From positions 62,001-126,000 of the forward strand of contig NZ_LNSB01000005.1 of NCBI RefSeq assembly GCF_001468285.1: a DNA stretch of 64,000 nt. The letters run 5' to 3'. Positions 46,005 through 55,397 of the stretch are shown one piece after another. Numbering within the stretch: position 1 is the stretch's first letter; each line of letters starts with the position of its first letter. Below the pieces are notes generated by a model that was given only the letters and a program-made list of their open reading frames with translations, made no database searches and was not told the DNA's origin. This DNA comes from Sphingopyxis sp. HIX (GTDB lineage Bacteria; Pseudomonadota; Alphaproteobacteria; Sphingomonadales; Sphingomonadaceae). The position numbers were made by a program, and so were the translations under genes.

Positions 46005-48629
46005 TTATTCCGCGACGATATCCACCGCCGACAGGATCGGTTCGCCCGCGACCTTTTTGAAGTCTATCACCAGCACCCCGTCGCGGACCACCGCGGGCAG
46101 CGTAACCGTCGCCGCCTTGAGCTTGCCGCCCGCGAGTGCGAAGGGATCGACCTTGCGCGTCGCCTTGCCGCCCGAGACGGTCACGTCGAAGGCGCGCTTG
46201 CCCGCCGCGTCCTCGACCGGCTCGAACAGGTGCAGCGTCACGCGGTAGCGGCCGTTGGCGACGGGTACGCGATAGGCTGCGACGCCGGTGCGGTAGTTCC
46301 GGTAGAGCTCGGGTTTGCTCGCCCCCGCGACCACCAACTGCGGGTCCTGCTTCTCGCTCCCCGGCGCGGCGTAGATTTCGCGGCGGAAGCGGTTGAGCGG
46401 CGCTCCGTTGCCGCCCTCGAAGAAATTGTCCGAGCCGTAGCGGGTGCCGCCCACCACCGCGCCGGTGAGCGTGCCGCTGAGGATATGCACATCCTCTGCC
46501 CGCCCGGCGTAGCGCCACTCTGCGCTGTCGGTGAGGCTGCCCGCCGCGGCGACCAGCTTGTTCTCGCCGGCGTCGAGCTTCACGCCCGGCCATACGCAGA
46601 TCGCATCGACGCAATCGGTCCAGCCGATCTCGCGGCCGTTGACCGACAGCTTCGCCTTGGGCTGGTTCGAATAGGCGCGGACATCGACGGTGCGATAGGC
46701 GCGGTCGACATAACGCTTGCCCGTCAGGTGGAGCACCGGCTCCTTCGCCTGCCACGCGGCCTTGTAGAAATAATAGGCGTCCTTCCGCACCTTGCGGTCG
46801 AAGCTCACCAGCCCCTTGGTGTTGACGTCGGTCGCGTCGCCCTCTTCGCGCACCTCGCTCGCGGCGTCGAACATCTGCCACACCCACGCGCCATAGAGCC
46901 AACCCAGCCCCTTGACCTGGTTCCACGAGCGTTCGTGGATGTAGCTCTCGATCTCCTCGGGCTGCGGGCGCGAGACGTTCATGATCTTGCCGCCATGGAC
47001 ATTGTCGGTGTGCTGGCTGATCGCCCCGCCGCCGCCATATTCGCCGAGCGAGATAGGCAGGCCGGGAAAGCGCTTGTGGAGTTCGGTGAGGTGCGCGGCG
47101 AGCCCGTCGACCTCGGCGACATAACCCTTGCCGTACCAGCCGAGATAGAGGTTGAAGCCGACGGTGTCCGCGATGCCCGACAGGATCGGGCGCTCGTCCT
47201 TGTCGCCGGGCATGGGTTCGCAGCAGGTCGCCATCGTCGTCGGGCGCGTCGGATCCTCGCGCTTGGCGAGCGTGTTGAGCGCCTCCATCAAGGGCCGGGG
47301 GTTCGACGGGGTCAGCCCCTTCCAGCTCCAGTTGGTGACCTCGTTGCCGATCGACCACATCGCAACCGAAGGATGGTTGTAATTCTGGCGGATGAGCTCG
47401 GTCATCTGCGCCTCGGCATTGGCGAGCATCGCGGGCGGGGTGTCCTTGACCCCCTTGGGCGCGGTCTGGTTGACGAGTCCGAGCTCGGCCCAGAGGATCA
47501 TGCCGTTCTTGTCGGCGAGCTCGTAGAAGGGCGTCGCCTGGTTGTAATGCGACAGCCGCACGGTGTTCGCGCCGAGCTCGCGGATCAGCGCCATATCCTC
47601 GGCATGATCGGCGTCGGCGATCGCCCAGCCCTTGGCATAACGATCCTGGTGCCGCGACACGCCCTGAAGCTTGAGCGGCTTGCCGTTGAGGAAAAAGCCC
47701 TTTTCGGCGTCGATCGCGATCGAGCGGATGCCGAGCGGCTGTTCGACGCGGTCGAGCGCGCGGCCCTTCGCATCGCGCAGCTCGACCGCGATGCGATAGA
47801 GATAGGGGTCGGCGAGCCCGTCCCAGCGGCGCGGGTTGGCGACACTGAGCTGCGCCTCGCTTTCGGTGCGGCCGGGGGCAAGCGCCGCCTTGCGGCTGTC
47901 GGTGGCGACGACGCGGCCGTCGGCGTCGAGGATCGTCGTTGCGACGCTCGCCGCGGCCCTTTTTGCGCCGGTGTTGGCAAGGCGCGTCTTCACGACCACC
48001 CTCGCCTGGGCGTCGTCCAGCGCCGCGACATGGCCGTAAACCCCCGGCCCGCCATGATCCATCAGGTCGATGTGCAGCGGATCGACGGTCAGCTGGGTCA
48101 CCGGGCGATAGAGGCCGCCGAACATCATGAAGTCGCCCGACAAGGGCACGACGTGCCAGGTCGCGCTGCCTTCGTCGGGCTTGCTGTTGTCCGCCCGCAC
48201 CGCCACCACATTGCCGCAGCCGGGCTTCAGCGCATCGGTCGCATCGAGGCGGAAGCGCGAGAAGGCGCCTTCATGCCGCCCGATCTTGGTCCCGTTGACC
48301 CAGACGTCGGCAACGATGCTCGCGGCGTCGAATTCGAGGATCGTGCGCTTGCCCTTGGCGGGGGCGCAGAGGCTGCGGCGGTACCAGCCCATCCCCCGGT
48401 CGGCGTTGATCGTGTCGTCGCGCCCGACGCCGGGGTTGCCCAGCCGGTTCCACGTATGCGGCACTACGACCTTGTCCCAGCCGCTGTCGTCGTAGCCGGG
48501 CGCCGCGGGCGATTCGTCGGCGATGCCGAAACGGAACGACCAGCCGTCGGCGAGTTGCTCCGCCTCGCGCGCCTTTGCCGGGGCTGCAAGAGCCAAAGCC
48601 AATACCCAAATCGCCGCTGCCGACCGCAC
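46005..48629 (-). CDS. GH2 glycoside hydrolase with C-terminal malectin-like domain, secreted
   Basis: This 874-residue protein has a signal peptide (about residues 1-20), a GH2 jelly-roll (about 25-185), an Ig-like domain (about 190-300) and a TIM barrel with the acid/base E430 in WSIGNEV and nucleophile E530 in ISLGEYGG. DUF4982-like and malectin-like domains follow (malectin about 705-874). GH2 enzymes include beta-galactosidases, beta-glucuronidases and alpha-L-arabinopyranosidases; rhamnogalacturonan-II breakdown uses several. The GTG start at 48629 has GGGGAG six bases upstream and gives the signal peptide. It is divergent from the beta-helix glycosidase gene. Confidence 0.87.
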   Translation of the reverse strand: MRSAAAIWVLALALAAPAKAREAEQLADGWSFRFGIADESPAAPGYDDSGWDKVVVPHTWNRLGNPGVGRDDTINADRGMGWYRRSLCAPAKGKRTILEFDAASIVADVWVNGTKIGRHEGAFSRFRLDATDALKPGCGNVVAVRADNSKPDEGSATWHVVPLSGDFMMFGGLYRPVTQLTVDPLHIDLMDHGGPGVYGHVAALDDAQARVVVKTRLANTGAKRAAASVATTILDADGRVVATDSRKAALAPGRTESEAQLSVANPRRWDGLADPYLYRIAVELRDAKGRALDRVEQPLGIRSIAIDAEKGFFLNGKPLKLQGVSRHQDRYAKGWAIADADHAEDMALIRELGANTVRLSHYNQATPFYELADKNGMILWAELGLVNQTAPKGVKDTPPAMLANAEAQMTELIRQNYNHPSVAMWSIGNEVTNWSWKGLTPSNPRPLMEALNTLAKREDPTRPTTMATCCEPMPGDKDERPILSGIADTVGFNLYLGWYGKGYVAEVDGLAAHLTELHKRFPGLPISLGEYGGGGAISQHTDNVHGGKIMNVSRPQPEEIESYIHERSWNQVKGLGWLYGAWVWQMFDAASEVREEGDATDVNTKGLVSFDRKVRKDAYYFYKAAWQAKEPVLHLTGKRYVDRAYRTVDVRAYSNQPKAKLSVNGREIGWTDCVDAICVWPGVKLDAGENKLVAAAGSLTDSAEWRYAGRAEDVHILSGTLTGAVVGGTRYGSDNFFEGGNGAPLNRFRREIYAAPGSEKQDPQLVVAGASKPELYRNYRTGVAAYRVPVANGRYRVTLHLFEPVEDAAGKRAFDVTVSGGKATRKVDPFALAGGKLKAATVTLPAVVRDGVLVIDFKKVAGEPILSAVDIVAE

Positions 48630-48646
48630 GTCGCTCTCCCCTATCG

Positions 48647-48678
48647 TTGAAATATGAGAATCATATATTGATATTTCA
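48647..48678. promoter_or_regulatory. Inverted-repeat candidate operator between GH2 and beta-helix genes
   Basis: TTGAAATATGA at 48647-48657 and TGATATTTCA at 48669-48678 form an inverted repeat (TGAAATAT/ATATTTCA) in the short divergent gap. Similar half-sites occur at 44378-44409, 62944-62954 and 63701-63731. It could serve as an operator controlling both genes. Confidence 0.55.
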
Positions 48679-48724
48679 GTTAGGCCAAGCCATAACCGCG
48701 CCAACAGCAGAACGGAGAGGCGAA

Positions 48725-50809
48725 ATGCGCAGCTACAGCGGGCAGACATGGCTTTTGGCGCCGGGCCTGTTGCTGCTCGCCGCCCCCGCATGGGCGCAGA
48801 CCGAGGGGCTGAGGCGCCCGCTGGTCACTATCGCGGTGTCGCCCGACGGCGACGATTCGGCCGCGGGCACGCCCGAAAGACCCTTCCGCACCCTGCCCCG
48901 CGCGCAGGCCGAGGTGCGCAAATCGAACGCGACGAGCGACGTCACGGTGCAGATCGCCGACGGCATCTATCGCCTCGACAAGCCGATCACGCTCACCGCC
49001 GCCGACGGCGGGCAGAAGGGCTGGACCGTGACCTGGGCCGCGGCGCCGGGCGCCAAGCCCGTGCTCTCGGGCGGGATCGCGGTCACCGGGTGGAAGCTGC
49101 ACGACCCGGCGAAGCATATCTATGTCGCCGACGTGCCGCGCGGCGCCGACAGCCGGCACCTGTTCGTGAACGGCCAGATGGCCGAGGTCGCGGGGATCGA
49201 ACTCGACCGCAAACAGGTGGTCTTCACCAACCAGGGCCTGGTAGTGAACGACCCCGCCGCGGGCGACCTCAAGCGCCTCGGCGCATCGCGGCTCGAACTG
49301 ATGGCGCTCGGCCATTTCACGACGCGCTTCTCGCCGGTCGAGCGGATCGACGGCAAGACGCTTGTGATGAAGCAGCCCGCCTGGGCGAATAATATCTGGG
49401 GCTATGACACGCTCGCCCACCCCTACAAGCCCGAGGATGGCAAGCTCTACCTGCGCGGCGGGCTCGGCCTCCTGACCAAGGCGGGCCAGTGGGCGCTCGA
49501 TGCCGCGAAGGGCAAGCTCTATTACCGCCCCGCCGACGGCGCCGATATCGCGAAGCTCGAGGTCGAGCTGCCGCGGCTACAGACGCTCTTCCACATCGCG
49601 GGCAGCTACGATGCGCCGGTGCACAATGTCACGGTCAGCGGGCTGCGCTTTTCGCATAGCAGCTGGCTCGGGCCGAACGGCGCCGAGGGCTATGCGAGCC
49701 AGCAGAGCGGCTCCTACCTCACCGGCTGCGCCGCGGCCTATCCCGCCGAGCCGCTGGTCACCTGCAAATGGGGCTGCCCCGAGTTCGAGAGCGTGCGCAA
49801 CGAATGGTCGCAGATGCCCGCCGCGGTGCAGGTGTCGGCGGCCGAGGGCATCCGCTTCGAGAAGAATGTCTTCGCCCACCTCGGCCAATATGCGCTGGGG
49901 ATCGGCAACGACGCGAGCGCCAACATCTCCGGCGTCGGGCTGGGCACGGTCGATACCGTGGTGTCGGCGAATGTCTTCACCGACCTTGCCGGCGGCGCGA
50001 TCGTCGCGGGCGGGGTGCGGCGCGATGCGCACCACCCCTCCGACCCGCGGATGACCAACCGCCAGCTGACGATCGTCGACAACCTGATCCGCTCGGTGTC
50101 GAAGGATTATAGCGACAACAGCGCGATCCTCTCGACCTATGTCGACGGCGCGCAGATCGTGCACAACGACATCAGCGACACGCCCTATGACGCGATCGAC
50201 ATCGGTTACGGCTGGGGCATGCACGACGCGGGGGGCAACGCCAATTACCGCACGCGCATGCACGGCTACGACTGGCCGCAGAACAGGGTCTATGAGACCC
50301 CGACGATGCACCGCAACGTCGTCGTCGCCTATAACCGCATCTACGACACCAAGAAGCATTTCGAGGACGGCGGCGCGATCTACAATCTCTCGGCGAGCGA
50401 GGGCACGGTGATCGCCGAGAATCATGTCTTCGACCTCAACAACCGCATCGGCCTCTATCTCGACGAAGGGTCGAAGTTCATCACCGTGCGCGACAACGTC
50501 GTCGAGGACGCGGGGACCTGGCTCAACATCAACGCCGTGACTCCCGCGGTGCGCATGTGGCTGCGCATCTCGACCGACAATGTCGCCACCGGCAATTGGC
50601 ACAATGGCGGCAAGGTCGGCGGGCAATGGACCGCCTATCTCAACAACCGGATCGAGGACGACCGGCCGGTGACCGGCAAGGCCTGGCCCGCCGAGGCGAT
50701 CGACGTCATGGGCAACGCCGGCATCCAGAATCTCGCGGGCGACGTGAGCTATGGCGACGTCCGCGCGCGCGCCAACCCCCATCGCAAGAAGGAAGCGAAC
50801 AAGAAATGA
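48725..50809 (+). CDS. Right-handed parallel beta-helix glycosidase, GH141-like, secreted
   Basis: This 694-residue protein has a signal peptide (about residues 1-24) and starts its mature part with VSPDGDDSAAGTPERPFRTL, a common opening of beta-helix glycosidases. Repeated beta-helix turns run from about residue 200 to 660 (for example NVTVSGLRFSHSSW, GIRFEKNVFAHLG). Its length and opening resemble GH141, a family that includes a fucosidase acting on rhamnogalacturonan II, but this is a likeness by eye. GGAGAGG precedes the ATG. The stop overlaps the GH28 start as ATGA. Confidence 0.75.
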   Translation: MRSYSGQTWLLAPGLLLLAAPAWAQTEGLRRPLVTIAVSPDGDDSAAGTPERPFRTLPRAQAEVRKSNATSDVTVQIADGIYRLDKPITLTAADGGQKGWTVTWAAAPGAKPVLSGGIAVTGWKLHDPAKHIYVADVPRGADSRHLFVNGQMAEVAGIELDRKQVVFTNQGLVVNDPAAGDLKRLGASRLELMALGHFTTRFSPVERIDGKTLVMKQPAWANNIWGYDTLAHPYKPEDGKLYLRGGLGLLTKAGQWALDAAKGKLYYRPADGADIAKLEVELPRLQTLFHIAGSYDAPVHNVTVSGLRFSHSSWLGPNGAEGYASQQSGSYLTGCAAAYPAEPLVTCKWGCPEFESVRNEWSQMPAAVQVSAAEGIRFEKNVFAHLGQYALGIGNDASANISGVGLGTVDTVVSANVFTDLAGGAIVAGGVRRDAHHPSDPRMTNRQLTIVDNLIRSVSKDYSDNSAILSTYVDGAQIVHNDISDTPYDAIDIGYGWGMHDAGGNANYRTRMHGYDWPQNRVYETPTMHRNVVVAYNRIYDTKKHFEDGGAIYNLSASEGTVIAENHVFDLNNRIGLYLDEGSKFITVRDNVVEDAGTWLNINAVTPAVRMWLRISTDNVATGNWHNGGKVGGQWTAYLNNRIEDDRPVTGKAWPAEAIDVMGNAGIQNLAGDVSYGDVRARANPHRKKEANKK

Positions 50810-52443
50810 CCGGCGTTTCGGATTATATGCTGGGCCGTGCCGACGTCAGCCGGCGCGCCGCGCTGCTGGGCATCACCGTCGCCGCGGCGATGAGCCCCGC
50901 GATCGTGCGCGCCAACGGCTCGCTCTCGGGCTTTCACGACGTGCGCAAATATGGCGCCAAGGGCGACGGGCGGACGGTCGACAGCCCGGCGATCAACAAG
51001 GCGATCATGGCCGCCTCGCGCGCCGGTGGCGGCACGGTGATCATCCCGCCCGGGCGTTACCTGTCCTTCTCGATCCGCTTGCAGAGCCATATCACCTTGG
51101 TGCTGTCGCAGGGCGCGGTGCTCGAAGCCGCCGATCCGACCAAGCACAAGGGGCAGTACGACCTGCCCGAGGGCGTCTATGAGGAGCAGTTCGGCGATTA
51201 TGGCGTCGCGCATTATCACAACAGCCTGATCTATGGCGACGCGATCAGCGACGCCGCGGTGCTCGGCCCCGGCATGATCCACGGCCTCGGGCTGCGGCGC
51301 GAGGGCCCCTCGCCCAAATGGCACGGCATCCAGGGCTGGGTCTCGCCCAAGGAGCGCGGCATGGACCCGCACGCCGCGCGCCTCAGCGACCCAGCCGAGC
51401 TCGCCGAAGAGGGCAAGGGCAACAAGGCGCTCGCGTTCAAGAATTGCCGCAACATCCTGCTGCGCGACATCACCATCCTGCAGGGCGGGCATTTCTGCAT
51501 GTATGCGATCGGGTGCAGCGGCATGACGATCGACAACCTCCGCATCGACACCGACCGCGACGGCATCGACGTCGATTGTTGCCGCGACGTCAAGATCAGC
51601 AACTGCACCGTCAACGCGCACAAGGACGACGCGATCGTGCTCAAGAGCAGCTATGTGCTCGAGCGCAAGATCCTATGCGAGGACGTGACGATCATCGGGT
51701 GCAAGACCAGCGGCTATGCGCTCGGCACGATGCTCGACGGGACGTACAAGATGTCGGACTATCGCGCGCCCGACGACGTCGGGGTGCTCGGCCGCATCAA
51801 GCTCGGCACCGACAGCGTCGGGGGTTTCCGCAACATCCTGGTCACCGGCTGCACCTGCGAGAACAGCCGCGGCTTGCAGATGGGGGCGATCGACGGCGGC
51901 GTGCTGGAGGATGTGACCTTCAGCGACATCGTGATGCGCAACATCGTCAACCACCCGATCTTCGTCCGCCTGTCGGCGCGCAACCGCGCACCCCGCGGCG
52001 CGGGCGTCGCGACGGTGCAGCGCGTGCGCTTCGACAATATCAATGTGTCGGGCGCGAACGGGCGCTATGCCTGCGGCGTCGTCGGCATCCCCGACGGGGT
52101 GATCCGCGACGTAACCTTCAGCAACGTCCATGTCGCGAGCCAGGGCGGCGGCACCAGGGAAGATGCGGCGTGGAACCCGCCCGAGCGCCGCAATTCGAGC
52201 CTCGAGCCGAGCTTCATGAAGGCCTTCCCCGCGCACGGGCTCTACGTCCTCAACGCCGAGCGGATCGCGGCGGTCGACTGCACCTTCACCACCGACACCC
52301 CCGACGCGCGCCCGGCGGTGCTGTTCGACAGCCAGTCGAGCGGGATGGTGTCGGGGCTGCGCACGACCAAGGCCGCCGATGCCGCGGTCGCGGTGCGGAA
52401 CGGCGGGTTGGTCAAGACGCTGACGCCCGTCCAGCCGGCCTGA
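50806..52443 (+). CDS. GH28 polygalacturonase-like enzyme, Tat-exported
   Basis: This 545-residue protein has a twin-arginine-like leader (VSRRAALLGITVAAAM) and a parallel beta-helix with the GH28 acidic residues: D252 in DTDRDGIDVD and D274-D275 in AHKDDAIVLKS. The usual G-H motif that follows is not obvious, as seen in some GH28 rhamnogalacturonan or exo-acting enzymes. It would cut galacturonic-acid linkages in pectin. It is coupled to the beta-helix gene and followed directly by the hydroxyacid reductase. Confidence 0.85.
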   Translation: MTGVSDYMLGRADVSRRAALLGITVAAAMSPAIVRANGSLSGFHDVRKYGAKGDGRTVDSPAINKAIMAASRAGGGTVIIPPGRYLSFSIRLQSHITLVLSQGAVLEAADPTKHKGQYDLPEGVYEEQFGDYGVAHYHNSLIYGDAISDAAVLGPGMIHGLGLRREGPSPKWHGIQGWVSPKERGMDPHAARLSDPAELAEEGKGNKALAFKNCRNILLRDITILQGGHFCMYAIGCSGMTIDNLRIDTDRDGIDVDCCRDVKISNCTVNAHKDDAIVLKSSYVLERKILCEDVTIIGCKTSGYALGTMLDGTYKMSDYRAPDDVGVLGRIKLGTDSVGGFRNILVTGCTCENSRGLQMGAIDGGVLEDVTFSDIVMRNIVNHPIFVRLSARNRAPRGAGVATVQRVRFDNINVSGANGRYACGVVGIPDGVIRDVTFSNVHVASQGGGTREDAAWNPPERRNSSLEPSFMKAFPAHGLYVLNAERIAAVDCTFTTDTPDARPAVLFDSQSSGMVSGLRTTKAADAAVAVRNGGLVKTLTPVQPA

Positions 52444-52444
52444 G

Positions 52445-53404
52445 ATGCCCCGCCCCCGCCTGCTCGTGACCCGGCGCCTGCCGCAGCGGGTCGAGGATCA
52501 TTTTCGCGCGCATTATGAGGTCGATCTCAATGCGGACGACGTACCGATCGAGCGTGCGGCGCTGGTCGCGGCGATGACGCGCTACGACGCGATCTGCCCG
52601 ACGATCACCGACCGCTTCGACGCGGAGATTCTGGCTACGCCGGGTGCGCGCGTGAAGATCCTCGCCAATTTCGGCGCTGGCCATGAGCATATCGACCTCG
52701 AGGCCGCGAAGCGCGCGGGGATCGCGGTGACGAATACCCCCGATGTGCTGACCGACGCGACCGCCGACCTCGCGATCCTGCTGATGCTGATGGCGACGCG
52801 CCGCGCGGGCGAAGGCGAGCGCGAACTGCGCAGCGGGAAATGGGGCGGCTGGCGTCCGACGCATATGATCGGCCAGGGGCTTAGCGGCAAGACGCTCGGC
52901 CTCGTCGGCTATGGCCGCATCGCACGGGCGACCGCGAAGCGCGCGCGCGACGGGTTCGGGATGCAGATTGCCTATCATGGGCGGCGCGAGGCGGCGGATG
53001 CCGAGGGCGCCCACTATCACCCGACGCTGGCGTCGCTGATGGCGGCGGCGGATATCGTGTCGCTGCATGTGCCGGGCGGCGCCGAGACGCGGCATATGAT
53101 CGATGCGGCGGCGCTTGCCGCTGCCAAGCCCGGGCAGGTTATCGTCAACACCGCACGCGGTAGTGCCATCGACGAGGAAGCGCTCGCGGCCGCGCTTGCC
53201 GAGGGCCGGATCGCGGCGGCAGGACTCGACGTCTATGAGCGCGAGCCGGCGGTTCACCCCGCGCTGCTCGCGCTCGAAAATGCCGTGCTCCTGCCGCACC
53301 TCGGCAGCGCGACGATCGAGACGCGCACCGCGATGGGGATGCGCGCCGCCGCCAATCTGGAGGCCTTTTTCGCAGGCCGCGAACTGCCCGACCGTGTCGC
53401 CTGA
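52445..53404 (+). CDS. D-2-hydroxyacid dehydrogenase (glyoxylate/hydroxypyruvate reductase type)
   Basis: This 319-residue NAD(P)-dependent enzyme has LVGYGRIARATA as the nucleotide-binding motif and the catalytic set Arg in NTARGSAID, Glu in DVYEREP and His in LPHLGSAT. It reduces glyoxylate to glycolate or hydroxypyruvate to D-glycerate. The next gene looks like a D-glycerate 3-kinase, so production of glycerate is the likely role here. The ATG lies one base after the GH28 stop. Confidence 0.85.
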   Translation: MPRPRLLVTRRLPQRVEDHFRAHYEVDLNADDVPIERAALVAAMTRYDAICPTITDRFDAEILATPGARVKILANFGAGHEHIDLEAAKRAGIAVTNTPDVLTDATADLAILLMLMATRRAGEGERELRSGKWGGWRPTHMIGQGLSGKTLGLVGYGRIARATAKRARDGFGMQIAYHGRREAADAEGAHYHPTLASLMAAADIVSLHVPGGAETRHMIDAAALAAAKPGQVIVNTARGSAIDEEALAAALAEGRIAAAGLDVYEREPAVHPALLALENAVLLPHLGSATIETRTAMGMRAAANLEAFFAGRELPDRVA

Positions 53405-54212
53405 CGCACGCTCCATCGTCGAGGCCGACCTCGCCGCGGCGCTCGCCGCCTCGCCCAAGCGTCCGCTCGTCGTCGGGCTCTGCGGTTCACAGGGCAGCGG
53501 CAAGTCGACGCTCGCAGCAGCATTGCAACCGCGGCTCGAAGCGCAGGGGTTTCGCACCGCGATCCTGTCGCTCGACGACCTCTATCTGACCGCGACCGAC
53601 CGCGCGACACTGGCCGAGACCGTGCACCCGCTGCTGCGCACACGCGGGGTGCCGGGCACGCACGATGTCGCGCTCGCGCACCGCATGCTCGATGCGCTCT
53701 CCCGGCCGGGTACTGCCCAACTGCCGCGCTTCGACAAGGCGGCCGACGACCGCGCGGCGGGTTCTTTGCCCGTCGAAGGACCCGTCGACCTGATCCTGTT
53801 CGAAGGCTGGTGCGTCGGCGCTCAGCCCGAGGCGCCCGACGCGCTGGCCACACCGGTCAACGCCCTCGAACGGACCGAAGACCCCGACGGCCGCTGGCGG
53901 CGCTTCGTCAATATGGCACTCGCCGGAACCTACCGCACATTGTTCGACCGCATCGACCGCCTGATCCTCCTCGCCGCACCGTCGTTCGATATCGTCCACC
54001 GCTGGCGCACCCAGCAGGAGGATGAGCTTCGCAAGCATAGCCCCGCGGGCGCGGCGCTGATGGACGCGGCCGCAATCGCGCGCTTCATCGCGCATTATGA
54101 GCGGCTGACGCGGCATATCCTCGCCGAGATGCCCGGCCGCGCCGACCTGACAATTCGCCTCAACGACGACCGCGGCGTGATCGCGGTCGAACGACCGGAG
54201 TCTCCCCAATGA
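53394..54212 (+). CDS. P-loop kinase, D-glycerate 3-kinase (GLYK) type
   Basis: This 272-residue kinase has the P-loop GSQGSGKST at residues 31-39, LSLDDLYLTATD, the RGVPGTHD motif, LPRFDKA and FEGWCVGA. These are typical of the plant-type D-glycerate 3-kinase group, a distinct fold from bacterial GarK/GlxK. It would turn D-glycerate into 3-phosphoglycerate. The GTG start at 53394 overlaps the reductase by 11 bases; no better start is visible. It overlaps the next gene as ATGA. Confidence 0.83.
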   Translation: MSPDARSIVEADLAAALAASPKRPLVVGLCGSQGSGKSTLAAALQPRLEAQGFRTAILSLDDLYLTATDRATLAETVHPLLRTRGVPGTHDVALAHRMLDALSRPGTAQLPRFDKAADDRAAGSLPVEGPVDLILFEGWCVGAQPEAPDALATPVNALERTEDPDGRWRRFVNMALAGTYRTLFDRIDRLILLAAPSFDIVHRWRTQQEDELRKHSPAGAALMDAAAIARFIAHYERLTRHILAEMPGRADLTIRLNDDRGVIAVERPESPQ

Positions 54213-55333
54213 CCCTCGCCTTCTCGACCGCCATGCTGCCCGCCGACTGGCGCAGTGCCCTCCTGCTCGGCCGCATCGAGACCGGCGAAGGCCCATCTCC
54301 CGTGCTCGTCACGAACGGCGTGGTCCACGACATGAGCCGCGTCGCGCCGACGGTCTCTGCGCTGGTCGCGGCGCGCACTTTCGACGCCTCGAAGGGCGAG
54401 GCGCTCGGCGACCTCGAAGACCTCATCTCGACGCTGCGCCTGCTCTCCCCCATCGACCTGCAATGTGTGAAGGCCGCGGGCGTCACCTTCGCGGTCTCGG
54501 CGGTCGAGCGCGTGATCGAGGAGCGGGCGCGCGGCGACGCCTCGGCGGCAGGCGCGCTGCGCGCCGCGCTCGAGGCGCGCGTCGGCACCAGCATCCGCTC
54601 GGTGGTCCCTGGCTCTCCCGAGGCCGCGGCGCTCAAGGACGCGCTGATCGGCGAAGGCCTGTGGTCGCAATATCTGGAGGTCGCGATCGGCCCCGATGCC
54701 GAGATCTTCACCAAGGCGCCGGTACTCGCGAGCGTCGGCTGGGGTGCCGATATCGGCATCCGCTCGGATTCGACGTGGAACAACCCCGAGCCCGAGATCG
54801 TGATGATCGCGGGACCCGACGGCCGGGCGGTCGGCGCGACGCTGGGCAACGACGTCAATCTGCGCGATTTCGAGGGGCGCTCGGCGCTGCTGCTCGGCAA
54901 GGCGAAGGACAATAATGCCTCCGCCGCGCTAGGGCCCTTCATCCGGCTGTTCCATGCCGGCTTCACGCTCGATGATGTCCGCCGCGCGGTGGTCGATCTC
55001 CGCATCGACGGGCCCGAAGGCTATGTGCTCAGCGGCATCAGCTCGATGGACCAGATCAGCCGCGATCCCGAGGAATTGCTGCGCCAGGCGATGAGCGAGC
55101 ATCACTATCCCGACGGCTTCACCCTCTTCCTCGGCACGCTCTTCGCTCCGACGCAGGACCGCGACGAGCCCGGGTGCGGCTTCACGCACAAGGAGGGCGA
55201 CCTCGTCTCCATCGCCACCCCGACGCTGGGCCGCCTCGTCAACCGCGTCACCACGTCGAAGGCGGCACCGCCCTGGAGCTTCGGCATCGGCGACCTGATG
55301 GCCAATCTCGCCAAGCGCGGCCTGTTCAACTGA
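54209..55333 (+). CDS. 2-keto-3-deoxy-sugar-acid dehydratase-like FAH protein (XylX type)
   Basis: This 374-residue fumarylacetoacetate-hydrolase-family protein has a long N-terminal domain and a catalytic domain with GLWSQYLEVAIGPDAEIFTK, WNNPEPEIVM, TLGNDVNLRDFEGRSALLLGKAKDNN and GCGFTHKEGD. These features match 2-keto-3-deoxy-pentonate dehydratases such as Caulobacter XylX, which form alpha-ketoglutarate semialdehyde, not the shorter diketo-acid hydrolase at 30446. The semialdehyde dehydrogenase at 44468 would take the product. It overlaps the glycerate kinase gene. Confidence 0.82.
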   Translation: MTLAFSTAMLPADWRSALLLGRIETGEGPSPVLVTNGVVHDMSRVAPTVSALVAARTFDASKGEALGDLEDLISTLRLLSPIDLQCVKAAGVTFAVSAVERVIEERARGDASAAGALRAALEARVGTSIRSVVPGSPEAAALKDALIGEGLWSQYLEVAIGPDAEIFTKAPVLASVGWGADIGIRSDSTWNNPEPEIVMIAGPDGRAVGATLGNDVNLRDFEGRSALLLGKAKDNNASAALGPFIRLFHAGFTLDDVRRAVVDLRIDGPEGYVLSGISSMDQISRDPEELLRQAMSEHHYPDGFTLFLGTLFAPTQDRDEPGCGFTHKEGDLVSIATPTLGRLVNRVTTSKAAPPWSFGIGDLMANLAKRGLFN

Positions 55334-55397
55334 TATATCTGTTGATTGAATTGATCTCTCTGTATATGGTTTTGCTATAGCAGAGAGAGGATGATCG

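Noticed and set aside
45837-48650. A 937-codon open frame antisense to GH2
   Set aside because: Same GC-driven artefact; GH2 catalytic residues, signal peptide and ribosome site are on the minus strand.
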